Of a stretch of DNA of 5,949 nt, positions 1 to 5,699 are shown piece after piece. Numbering within the stretch: position 1 is the first letter of the stretch; every line of letters starts with the position of its first letter. The DNA comes from Spirochaetaceae bacterium (lineage in GTDB: Bacteria > Spirochaetota > Spirochaetia > Treponematales > Breznakiellaceae): assembly GCA_031278575.1 (NCBI GenBank), contig JAITKD010000074.1:1-5949 (forward strand). The letters are read 5' to 3'. The translations under genes and the position numbers were made by a program. Under the pieces are notes generated by a model, which searched no databases, was not told the origin of the DNA, and was given only the letters and a program-made list of their open reading frames with translations.

Positions 1-9
1 CCCTCATGC

Positions 10-35
10 GGCGGCAGTCCCTCGCCACTGCCGCC
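10..35. terminator. GC-rich hairpin at left edge, possible terminator of an upstream unit
   Basis: A perfect 9-bp inverted repeat: GGCGGCAGT (10-18) pairs with ACTGCCGCC (27-35) around an 8-nt loop. Base composition falls sharply to AT-rich just after it, which would fit the end of a neighbouring gene or transcript. No T-run follows on the + strand, and on the minus strand the window ends too soon to judge. A factor-independent terminator is therefore only one reading; a repeat arm is another. Confidence 0.25.
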
Positions 36-36
36 C

Positions 37-186
37 TTGAGCAATTCTAGCTGCGGTTAGAATTCTTATTATGAGGCAACGGCCTTTTGGGTTAGATTTT
101 ATTTTGAGGCATTACGGCCGTCGCAGTGAGACATCGAAAATGTAACCGAAAAGAAGGGATCCAACAAAGGGCAGTTGAGCATAACG
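37..186 (+). repeat. Imperfect direct repeats upstream of the potA promoter
   Basis: Two 30-nt blocks, 55-84 and 90-119, share the pattern GGTTAG, a short AT stretch, TTATT(A/T)TGAGGCA, then ACGGCC. They differ by a 2-nt gap in each half. Shorter related copies are TTGAGCA at 37-43 and TTGAGCATAACG at 175-186, the latter ending 2 nt before the potA -35 box. The first three TGAG cores are 33-34 bp apart, about three helical turns. Nothing here looks coding. These could be sites for a DNA-binding regulator or the remains of a local duplication; the sequence alone does not decide. Confidence 0.5.
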
Positions 187-188
187 TA

Positions 189-217
189 TTGACATTTAAA
201 TCCAGCCTCTGTACACT
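189..217 (+). promoter_or_regulatory. Sigma-70-type promoter for the pot operon
   Basis: The -35 box TTGACA (189-194) matches consensus fully. A 17-nt spacer leads to TACACT (212-217), 4 of 6 matches to TATAAT. The predicted start near 223-225 leaves an untranslated leader of about 85 nt before potA. A weaker second candidate, TTGCGT (237-242), 18 nt, TATTAT (261-266), lies downstream. Confidence 0.7.
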
Positions 218-254
218 TTTTTATGTAATCTTGGCGTTGCGTTGAAACCTATTA

Positions 255-279
255 AATACGTATTATTTATGAGAATAAT
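255..279 (+). promoter_or_regulatory. Overlapping palindromes in the potA leader
   Basis: AATACGTATT (255-264) is a perfect 10-bp palindrome. It overlaps a second inverted repeat, ATTATT (262-267) with AATAAT (274-279) around a 6-nt loop. The two cannot form as RNA hairpins at once. They lie about 30 nt past the predicted transcription start and 30 nt before the ATG, where an operator could act. AT-rich sequence gives short palindromes by chance, so this is tentative. Confidence 0.3.
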
Positions 280-309
280 CCGGCGTATTGTTTGTGATGA
301 GAGGGGGCG

Positions 310-1443
310 ATGATCGCTCAGGAATTATTGCGTTTGGAAGGCATTGAGAAGCGGTTCGGCGAGGTGGAAGTCCTGCGGGGGATCGACCTTTCCGTGAACG
401 CGGGGGAATTTATCACCCTGCTGGGATCTTCGGGGTGCGGGAAAACCACCACCATCAGGATCATCGCGGGGCTTGAACAGGCCGATAGGGGCCGGGTGTT
501 CCTCGCGGGGGAGGAGGTAACCGGCCGGGAGCCGAACAAGCGGGACGTGAACATGGTTTTTCAAAACTACGCCCTGTTCCCCCACATGAACGTGGAAATG
601 AACATCTCCTACAGCCTCAGGCTGAAGCGCCGGCCCCGGGGGGAGATAAAAAAGGCCGTGGGGGACGCCCTGGAACTGGTACGGCTTGCGGGGTATGAGC
701 GGCGGCTTCCCCACGAGCTTTCCGGGGGGCAGCGCCAGCGGGTCGCCGTGGCCCGGGCGGTGGTGAACCGGCCCAAGGTGCTGCTCCTGGATGAACCCCT
801 GGGCGCCCTGGACCTCCAGCTCCGCCGCCAGATGCAGACCGAATTGAAGGGGCTCCAAAAACAGTTGGGGATTACCTTTATCTATATAACCCACGATCAG
901 GAAGAGGCCCTGAATATGTCGGACCGGATCGCGGTGATGCGGAACGGCCGTTTTGAACAGATCGGTTCCGCCGCGGAGGTCTACGATCATCCCCAAACGA
1001 GTTTTGTGGCCCGGTTTGTGGGGAACGCGAATATATTGAAGGGACGGGTGGTTTCCCGGCGGCCCGCGGGGGCGGGCGTGGGTGTGGGTGTGGGGAAAGA
1101 AATCCTCACCTTTGAACACCCCGCGGGCCGCGGGATGGTTGAAGTTTCCGCCGGGAGCCCGCCGGGGGAACCGGAGATCGCCGTGGCGGTCCGCAGCGAA
1201 TATATAGAACTGCTGCCCGCGGAAGCGGCCCCCCCCGGCGGGTTTGCGGGGCTTGCGGCGACTATCACCGGGAAGAGTTTTGCCGGGGGCCAACTGCGGA
1301 TCACCGCGGCCCTCCGGGGCGGGGGGGAGGTTACGGCCAGCAGGCACGGTATTGATTCCCAACTGGGGATTGGCGAGGATGTGCGGGTGAGCTGGCCGCC
1401 GGACCGGGCGGCGCCGGTGGATGGGGGAACCCCCCATGACTAA
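310..1443 (+). CDS. potA: Polyamine-type ABC transporter ATP-binding protein PotA
   Basis: This is the ATPase that powers the importer; it sits on the cytoplasmic face, bound to PotB and PotC. The 377-residue product has the full ABC set: Walker A GSSGCGKT (39-46), Q-loop Q85, signature LSGGQ (137-141), Walker B VLLLDE (157-162), D-loop GALD (165-168) and switch histidine H195. A C-terminal TOBE-like regulatory domain starts near residue 240 (NILKGRV) and includes a VAVRSEYIEL segment (292-301). Length and order are normal for the PotA/CysA/FbpC group. The ATG at 310 follows GAGG (301-304) at 5 nt. It is the first gene of the operon and overlaps potB by 8 nt. Its one oddity is a Gly-Val run (257-262) coded by a hexamer repeat inside the TOBE region. 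The family is clear; the polyamine label rests on the potB-C-D neighbours. Confidence 0.95.
   Translation: MIAQELLRLEGIEKRFGEVEVLRGIDLSVNAGEFITLLGSSGCGKTTTIRIIAGLEQADRGRVFLAGEEVTGREPNKRDVNMVFQNYALFPHMNVEMNISYSLRLKRRPRGEIKKAVGDALELVRLAGYERRLPHELSGGQRQRVAVARAVVNRPKVLLLDEPLGALDLQLRRQMQTELKGLQKQLGITFIYITHDQEEALNMSDRIAVMRNGRFEQIGSAAEVYDHPQTSFVARFVGNANILKGRVVSRRPAGAGVGVGVGKEILTFEHPAGRGMVEVSAGSPPGEPEIAVAVRSEYIELLPAEAAPPGGFAGLAATITGKSFAGGQLRITAALRGGGEVTASRHGIDSQLGIGEDVRVSWPPDRAAPVDGGTPHD
1074..1095 (+). repeat. GGGYGT hexamer repeat inside potA
   Basis: Three tandem hexamers (GGGCGT, GGGTGT, GGGTGT; 1074-1091) and a trailing GGGG code for the Val-Gly run at PotA residues 257-262. A change by one whole unit would keep the reading frame and lengthen or shorten a linker in the C-terminal domain. 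Confidence 0.6.
1421..1437 (+). promoter_or_regulatory. Hairpin over the potB start codon
   Basis: ATGGGGG (1421-1427) and CCCCCAT (1431-1437) form a perfect 7-bp stem with a 3-nt loop. The 3' arm contains the first two bases of the likely potB ATG (1436), and the 5' arm contains the purine run that would act as its ribosome binding site. Ribosomes finishing potA (stop at 1441-1443) would open it, so the layout suggests translational coupling of potB to potA. Confidence 0.5.
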
Positions 1444-2323
1444 GGTATCCAAAACCCGGTCCCCGTCCCGGCGGCGGTTTACCCGGGTCGAATCGCTTGC
1501 GGCGCTGCCCCTGTACCTTTTCACCCTGGTCTTTGTCCTGGGGCCCCTGATCTATATGCTGCTGTTGAGTTTTATGTCCCGTTCCGGCGATTGGGGGGTA
1601 ACTTCGATATTCACCCTGCGGAACTACCGGCGGATCTTTGAAAGCGTCTACCTGGAAACCTTTGCGCGGTCCATTCAGCTGGCCCTGCTCAGTACCTTCC
1701 TCGTGATCCTCATCGGTTACCCCTTCGGTTATTTTATGGCCCGCCTGGACGGGAAGTGGCGGAACCGGGCCATGCTGCTCCTGATCATCCCCTTTTGGAC
1801 CAGCTCTTTGATGCGTCTTTACGGCTGGATCATCGTATTCCGGGCGAACGGGGTGCTGGACTCCGTCCTGCTGTCCCTGGGGCTTACCGGGGGGCCCTTG
1901 AAATTACTCTACACCTATCCCGCGGTGGTAACGGGCATGGTCTACGCCCTCTCCCCCTTTATGATCTATTCGGTGTATACCAGCGCCGAAAAGCTGGACT
2001 GGAGCCTGGTCGAAGCCGCCCGGAACCTGGGGGCTTCCTCCCTCCAGGCCTTTTGTACCGTCAGCTTCCCCCTCACCATGCCGGGGCTTTTTTCCGGGGT
2101 GGTCCTGACCTTTATCCCCTCCATGGGCCTTTATTTTATCGCCGACATCCTGGGGGGAAACAAGGTGGCGCTGGTGGGGAACCTGATCCAGGAACAGTTG
2201 ATGAAGGCCCACGACTGGCCCTTTGCCGCCTCGTTAAGCGTGGTCCTGATGGCGATGACCAGTCTTTTCCTCTATTTATACCGCCGGCTTACCCGGTCCG
2301 GGGAATTGGAGGGGCTGGTATGA
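1436..2323 (+). CDS. potB: Polyamine-type ABC transporter permease PotB
   Basis: One of two inner-membrane subunits that form the substrate channel. From the ATG at 1436 the product has 295 residues, normal for PotB. A basic N-terminus (KTRSPSRRR) precedes six hydrophobic segments near 22-46, 77-101, 110-136, 160-183, 217-240 and 261-283. The coupling motif of binding-protein-dependent permeases, EAA---G then a P-rich end, is at 193-216 (EAARNLGASS, later FPLTMPG), on the cytoplasmic loop that docks on PotA. The start at 1436 gives an 8-nt ATGACTAA overlap with potA and a GGGGGAA run upstream. An in-frame ATG at 1421 would add five residues (MGEPP) but has a poorer ribosome binding site. The stop overlaps the potC start as ATGA. 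Identity is firm at permease level; PotB rather than another subtype rests on context. Confidence 0.94.
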   Translation: MTKVSKTRSPSRRRFTRVESLAALPLYLFTLVFVLGPLIYMLLLSFMSRSGDWGVTSIFTLRNYRRIFESVYLETFARSIQLALLSTFLVILIGYPFGYFMARLDGKWRNRAMLLLIIPFWTSSLMRLYGWIIVFRANGVLDSVLLSLGLTGGPLKLLYTYPAVVTGMVYALSPFMIYSVYTSAEKLDWSLVEAARNLGASSLQAFCTVSFPLTMPGLFSGVVLTFIPSMGLYFIADILGGNKVALVGNLIQEQLMKAHDWPFAASLSVVLMAMTSLFLYLYRRLTRSGELEGLV

Positions 2324-3117
2324 AAAAACGCCGCCGGCTCTCCAATCTTTACCTCCTCTTGATCCTGATCCTGATGTACGTGCCTATTCTGCTGGTCATC
2401 GTTTATTCCTTTAACGCCGGCCGCCTGAGTTCGGTTTGGGACGGGTTTTCCCTCCGGTGGTATCGGGAGCTTTTCAGGGACCGGTCCATGTTCCAGGCCC
2501 TGCGGAACAGTGTGGTCCTGGGCCTGCTCAGCAGCGCCGCCGCCGCGATCATCGGCACCCTGGCCGCGGCGGGGATGTCCCGGATCCTGCCCCCGGGGGC
2601 CAAGGTGATGGAGTACCTTTCGATCCTGCCGATTATGGTTCCTGAAATTATCCTGGGCATGGTGTTTCTCGCCTTTTTTTCCCTCCTCGCCCTGCCCTTC
2701 GGGATGGTTACCCTGGTCATTGCCCATACCGCCATCTGCGTCCCCTATACCTATCTGCTGGTAAAAGCCCGGATCGTGGGGATGGATAAAAGTTATGTGG
2801 AAGCCGCCAAAGACCTGGGGGCCGGGGAGACGCGGGCCTTTTGTGATATCACCCTGCCTTTGATACTGCCCGCCATTGTTTCGGGGATGCTGATTTCCTT
2901 TGCCATGAGTTTTGACGACGTGATCATCAGCGTTTTTGTTACCGGGGTACATACCAACACCCTGCCGATAAAAATCTATTCCCAGATAAAAACCGGGGTT
3001 ACTCCCAAAACCAACGCCTTGTGTACCCTGCTGTTTGCCGCCACCATGGTTCTGTCCATCTGTTCAGCCCTTGTGGCCCGGTCCCTTAACAGCGGCCGCG
3101 GCATGAAAAAACCATAG
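2320..3117 (+). CDS. potC: Polyamine-type ABC transporter permease PotC
   Basis: The second membrane subunit, paired with PotB. The reading frame stays open upstream to 1756, but the true start is the ATG at 2320, which overlaps the potB stop (ATGA) and has GGAGG (2308-2312) 7 nt before it. The 265-residue product has a short basic start (MKKRRR) and six hydrophobic segments near 9-32, 64-87, 98-121, 126-149, 181-207 and 232-254. The EAA coupling loop is at 161-184 (EAAKDLGAGE, then ITLPLILP). The segment SFDDVIISVFVTG (197-209) is close to the matching part of known PotC proteins, which supports the polyamine-family label. The TAG stop (3115-3117) is also the first part of the 42-nt inverted repeat that follows. 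PotD begins 151 nt further on. Confidence 0.95.
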   Translation: MKKRRRLSNLYLLLILILMYVPILLVIVYSFNAGRLSSVWDGFSLRWYRELFRDRSMFQALRNSVVLGLLSSAAAAIIGTLAAAGMSRILPPGAKVMEYLSILPIMVPEIILGMVFLAFFSLLALPFGMVTLVIAHTAICVPYTYLLVKARIVGMDKSYVEAAKDLGAGETRAFCDITLPLILPAIVSGMLISFAMSFDDVIISVFVTGVHTNTLPIKIYSQIKTGVTPKTNALCTLLFAATMVLSICSALVARSLNSGRGMKKP

Positions 3118-3156
3118 GGAAACGCTGATTAACTTGACGCTCATCGCGTTTCCCTA
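3115..3156. repeat. 42-nt element with perfect 11-bp inverted ends after potC
   Basis: TAGGGAAACGC (3115-3125) and GCGTTTCCCTA (3146-3156) are perfect inverted repeats around a 20-nt centre. The left arm begins with the potC stop codon TAG. No T-run follows, so it is not a standard factor-independent terminator. It could act as an RNA-stabilising or attenuating hairpin between the permease genes and potD. The TA at both outer ends would also suit a tiny mobile-element remnant, which is inference only. Confidence 0.6.
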
Positions 3157-3163
3157 ATGTATT
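3134..3163 (+). promoter_or_regulatory. Weak candidate promoter for potD
   Basis: TTGACG (3134-3139), an 18-nt spacer and TGTATT (3158-3163) give a 5-of-6 and a 4-of-6 match to the sigma-70 boxes. The -35 box falls in the centre of the inverted-repeat element after potC. If used, it would give potD its own transcript with a leader of about 100 nt carrying the next hairpins. Confidence 0.25.
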
Positions 3164-3184
3164 TGCTCATTTCATTGCGCAAAT
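3161..3184 (+). repeat. Short inverted repeat in potC-potD gap
   Basis: ATTTGC (3161-3166) and GCAAAT (3179-3184) are 6-bp inverted arms around a 12-nt loop. It is the weakest of the structures in this gap and could be chance. Confidence 0.25.
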
Positions 3185-3186
3185 GG

Positions 3187-3203
3187 GGTAAACTTTGTTT
3201 ACC
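3187..3203. promoter_or_regulatory. Operator-like palindrome GGTAAAC-TTT-GTTTACC
   Basis: Perfect 7-bp arms (3187-3193 and 3197-3203) flank a 3-nt centre. The 17-nt symmetric shape resembles the binding sites of dimeric repressors. As RNA it would be a tight 3-nt-loop hairpin. It lies 65 nt before the potD start, downstream of the weak promoter candidate. No regulator gene is present in the window to pair with it. Confidence 0.4.
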
Positions 3204-3221
3204 TTACGTTAAAGTAGCGCC

Positions 3222-3245
3222 GATTTATTCTCGATTGAATAAATC
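3222..3245 (+). promoter_or_regulatory. Perfect 9-bp hairpin just before the potD ribosome binding site
   Basis: GATTTATTC (3222-3230) and GAATAAATC (3237-3245) are perfect inverted arms with a 6-nt loop. The stem ends 11 nt before the AGGAG of potD (3257-3261), so it does not cover that site. It could mark the processed 5' end of a potD transcript and protect it, or be an operator. Confidence 0.45.
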
Positions 3246-3268
3246 AGTGCTTCCATAGGAGAAATAGT

Positions 3269-4333
3269 ATGAAGAAAAACAGACTTCTTGTGATCGCCCT
3301 CGCCCTGACCATCGTCCTGGCGGCCCTAAGCGCCGGATGTTCCAAGGCCAAAAGTACCGCCCCAAAACCGCTTACCCTTTTTACCTGGGACGAGATGTTC
3401 CCCCAGGAGATCCTCGACGGCTTTGAGACGGAGACGGGCTTTACCATCAATTATGTCAATTTTGATTACGACGAGACCATGCTCACCCGGCTTGAAGCCG
3501 CGGGGGGCGGGGATTACGACCTGGTGATCGCCGACGACTACATCATCGAAACCACGATTGCCCAGGGGCTGGCGCAAAAACTCGACAAAAGCCGCCTCCC
3601 GAACTACCCCAACATCAATCCCGTCTACCAGAAGCAATTTTACGACCCCGCCGACGAGTATACCGTACCCTACGGCGCCGGGGTCCAGACCATTGTATAC
3701 GACCCCGACCGGGTGCAGATCCCCATCTCCGGCTATGAGGATCTTTGGAACCCCGCCCTGGCGGACAGTGTGGGGATCATTGAAAATTACCGGGTCATCA
3801 ACGGCATGGCCCTCAAGGTGCTGGGCCAAAGTTATAACACCGGGGATCTGAGCGCCATCCGGGCCGCCGGAGACCGGCTGCTTGCCCTGGCCCCGAACAT
3901 CCGTCTTATCCGGGACGACTACCTTCAGGATGAACTCCTCTCGGGGGAAATTTCCGCGGCGGTAATGTACACCTCCCAGGTAACCATGGCGAAAATGGAA
4001 AACCCCGCCCTAAAGGTGGTGTTCCCCCAAGAGGGAATCGGCTTTGGTATTATGGCGGGCTTTATCCCCAGCAAGGCCCCGAACCCCAACGCGGCCTACG
4101 CCTTCCTCAACTATATCCTGGATGCCGGGCGGGGGGCGCGGTGCTTTGAATTCCTGGGATATTACAGTACCTATTCCGCCTCCGATCCCTACATCAGTAA
4201 GGAATATAAGGAATTCCTTACTCTGCCCGAGGGGTTTAATATCAAGATGGAGATGATTGGAAACATCAGCGCCGAGACGGACGAGGAACATACCCGGATA
4301 TGGACCGCCTTTAAGGCTGAGGCGGGGCGGTAG
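3269..4333 (+). CDS. potD: PotD-like solute-binding lipoprotein of the ABC importer
   Basis: The extracytoplasmic receptor that hands substrate to PotB/PotC. The 354-residue product has a lipoprotein signal peptide (MKKNR, hydrophobic 6-20, then SAGC with Cys24 as the lipid site); the mature protein starts near 24. The ATG at 3269 follows AGGAG (3257-3261) at 7 nt. Aligned by eye, residues 35-354 follow E. coli PotD with almost no gaps: W40 matches W34, Y91 matches Y85, Y298 matches Y293, and the C-terminal KAEAGR resembles KLKAGR. The polyamine-gripping acids are missing: E. coli D168, E171 and D257 correspond to N173, V176 and M262. W229 becomes Y234, W255 becomes G260 and Y37 becomes M43. 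Family membership is firm, but the ligand may not be spermidine or putrescine. It is the last gene of the operon, ending 2 nt from the stop of the convergent HAD gene. Confidence 0.92.
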   Translation: MKKNRLLVIALALTIVLAALSAGCSKAKSTAPKPLTLFTWDEMFPQEILDGFETETGFTINYVNFDYDETMLTRLEAAGGGDYDLVIADDYIIETTIAQGLAQKLDKSRLPNYPNINPVYQKQFYDPADEYTVPYGAGVQTIVYDPDRVQIPISGYEDLWNPALADSVGIIENYRVINGMALKVLGQSYNTGDLSAIRAAGDRLLALAPNIRLIRDDYLQDELLSGEISAAVMYTSQVTMAKMENPALKVVFPQEGIGFGIMAGFIPSKAPNPNAAYAFLNYILDAGRGARCFEFLGYYSTYSASDPYISKEYKEFLTLPEGFNIKMEMIGNISAETDEEHTRIWTAFKAEAGR

Positions 4334-4344
4334 TGTCAGCCGCC
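4326..4344. terminator. Small GC hairpin holding both convergent stop codons
   Basis: GGCGG (4326-4330) pairs with CCGCC (4340-4344). The 9-nt loop contains the potD stop TAG (4331-4333) and, on the other strand, the HAD-gene stop TGA (4336-4338). No T-run follows on either strand. It might help end both transcripts, but the stem is only 5 bp and GC runs are common here. Confidence 0.25.
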
Positions 4345-5157
4345 GTAAACCGGTGGGTTTTGCGGGACGCGGATGAGCCCCCGGATTTCATCCAGGGTTT
4401 GGATCACCCGGGCCGCGTCTTGGCGGAGGGCCCCGACTTTTTCAGGCCAGGTGTGGGTTATATATTCGGTGGTGAGGACCGGAAACATCCCCGCTGCCCG
4501 GGCGCCGGTCAGTTCCCGGTGTCCGCCGTCCCCCACATAGAGGCACGCCCCGGCTTCTACCCGGAGTTTTTCCGCGGCCAGGGCAAAGATCCGGGGATCG
4601 GGTTTTAAAAGCCCGGTCTCGCAGGAAAAAATCGTCTCGTCAAAGGCGCGGCTCAAGGCCGAACCCTGCCAATACCGGATATCCATGACATCGGCGTTGC
4701 TGACCAGGGCGGTTTTGTATCCCCCTTCCCGAAGTTCCCCCAGGAGGAGGAGTTTTTTTTCTTCGATGCCGTAAATCGCCCGCCGGATCCGCTCCATCCG
4801 GGCTTCCGCGGCCCGGCCTATCCGGTCCTGAGAAAAACCCAAGCCCCGGAGGGTGCGGGCCATAATACGGCAGGGGTCCCGAATCCTCCCCCGGCCCCAG
4901 GTTTCATAATCCGCCGTATACCGCGCTTCAAAATCCTCCCGGTCCATTCCCAGGAGGGAATATTCGCTTTCCCCGGCAAAATCCCGGCGCAGGGGGTTTA
5001 TGAGGGTGAAAAAAAGGTCGAACACCACCGCCCCTATGGACCGCCCGATGGGGGATGTTTCCGGCGGAGGGGGAGGGACATGGCCTAGAATTTCCGGGAG
5101 CCGGGTTTTACCAGGGGGATTCCCTGGGCGCAGAGCCCGCAGGATGGGGCGTCCCAA
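4336..5157 (-). CDS. HAD-superfamily hydrolase, substrate unknown
   Basis: A 273-residue haloacid-dehalogenase-fold protein, probably cytoplasmic. Motif I is FDLFFT with nucleophile D47 and T51; motif II is S153-N154 (ALVSNAD); motif III is K185 (GLLKPDP); motif IV is VGDGGHRE with D210 and E215, followed by the typical GARAAGM. A helical cap fits between about 60 and 140. Position D+2 of motif I is F49, not the Asp usual in HAD phosphatases, as in dehalogenase-like DLFGT members, so phosphatase activity is uncertain. The start is unclear. TTG at 5157 has GGAGG 7 nt upstream but overlaps pyrE by 73 nt and adds a Pro-rich tail (28-32). GTG at 5028 or 5025 would begin just 2-3 residues before D47, cutting strand 1 short. 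No ATG lies between. It is probably cotranscribed behind pyrE; a nucleotide-related substrate is only a guess. Confidence 0.85.
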   Translation of the reverse strand: MGRPILRALRPGNPPGKTRLPEILGHVPPPPPETSPIGRSIGAVVFDLFFTLINPLRRDFAGESEYSLLGMDREDFEARYTADYETWGRGRIRDPCRIMARTLRGLGFSQDRIGRAAEARMERIRRAIYGIEEKKLLLLGELREGGYKTALVSNADVMDIRYWQGSALSRAFDETIFSCETGLLKPDPRIFALAAEKLRVEAGACLYVGDGGHRELTGARAAGMFPVLTTEYITHTWPEKVGALRQDAARVIQTLDEIRGLIRVPQNPPVYGG

Positions 5158-5693
5158 TTGGAGACCTCCACGGTACAGGCGGCGTAGAGGGGCCAGGACA
5201 GGGGCGCCTCCGGAGCCCGGCGGTCCACAAGGCAGGCCAGGGCGGTGATCCGGGCCCCCAGCCCCTCCAGGACCAGGGCGCTTTCGGCGGAGGACTTTCC
5301 CGTGGTAACCACGTCTTCGGCGATGAGGATCGCCGCGCCCTTTTCCACCTCAAAACCCCGGCGCAGGGACATGACCCCCCGGTCGTCCCGCTCGGTGAAA
5401 AAGGCCGGAATCCCCAACTGGCGGCCCAACTCATAGGCCACGATGATACCCCCTATGGCGGGGCCCGCGACGGCGTCTATGACCAGCTTCCCCGCTTCCA
5501 GGTCCCCCCGGAGCCTTTCCGCCACCGGCCGCAGGGCCGCCGCCGCCCGGCCGGGGTACTGCAAAAGCCGGGCGCATTGAAAATACCGGTCCGAATGTTT
5601 CCCCGAAGAGAGCAAAAAATGCCCCTCCAACATTGCCCCGGATTCCCGCAATAAAGCGATGGTATCTTCCAATTTTTCTGCGGTGTTACTCAT
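5085..5693 (-). CDS. pyrE: Orotate phosphoribosyltransferase
   Basis: It joins orotate to PRPP to give OMP and pyrophosphate, the fifth step of de novo UMP synthesis, in the cytoplasm. The 202-residue product fits the family length. It has the N-terminal LLSSGKHSDRYFQCARLLQYP block (27-47), the FFTERDD-to-LRRGF flexible-loop region (98-114), the PRPP-binding loop ILIAEDVVTTGKS (122-134), and a C-terminal CGLC followed by GIPLVKPGSR (185-200), as in the Thermus-type branch. The ATG at 5693 suits the family N-terminus. No Shine-Dalgarno lies before it, and a near-consensus promoter ends 6 nt upstream, so a leaderless mRNA is likely. The HAD gene follows in the same direction, overlapping or abutting its 3' end. 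No attenuator can fit between promoter and start. Confidence 0.96.
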   Translation of the reverse strand: MSNTAEKLEDTIALLRESGAMLEGHFLLSSGKHSDRYFQCARLLQYPGRAAAALRPVAERLRGDLEAGKLVIDAVAGPAIGGIIVAYELGRQLGIPAFFTERDDRGVMSLRRGFEVEKGAAILIAEDVVTTGKSSAESALVLEGLGARITALACLVDRRAPEAPLSWPLYAACTVEVSNWDAPSCGLCAQGIPLVKPGSRKF

Positions 5694-5699
5694 GGCATA

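Noticed and set aside
224..309. Riboswitch in the potA leader
   Set aside because: The leader is about 85 nt, AT-rich and has only short palindromes; I could not match it to any known riboswitch core.
325..1524. A 399-codon open frame on the minus strand opposite potA
   Set aside because: It lies wholly antisense to a clear ABC ATPase gene, has no recognisable domain, and is rich in Pro, Gly, His and Arg, as expected of a shadow frame in GC-rich DNA.
1756..2319. A 188-codon upstream extension of the potC frame
   Set aside because: It overlaps potB in another frame and reads as low-complexity Pro/Gly/Arg sequence. The ATG at 2320, with GGAGG at 7 nt and the ATGA overlap, is the clear potC start.
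2272..2952. A 226-codon minus-strand open frame opposite potC
   Set aside because: Its composition (very rich in Gly, His, Gln) and complete overlap with a well-recognised permease mark it as a shadow frame.
3679..3692. A further copy of the GGGGTCAGACCCC motif inside potD
   Set aside because: The local sequence reads GGGGTCCAGACC, with an extra base and an incomplete right arm, and it is explained by the coding sequence.
4333..4608. A short + strand open frame after potD
   Set aside because: It is antisense to the conserved motif III-IV region of the HAD gene and shows no domain of its own.
5055..5654. A 199-codon + strand open frame opposite pyrE
   Set aside because: pyrE has all its family motifs on the other strand; this frame is Gly/Pro/Arg-rich without recognisable features.
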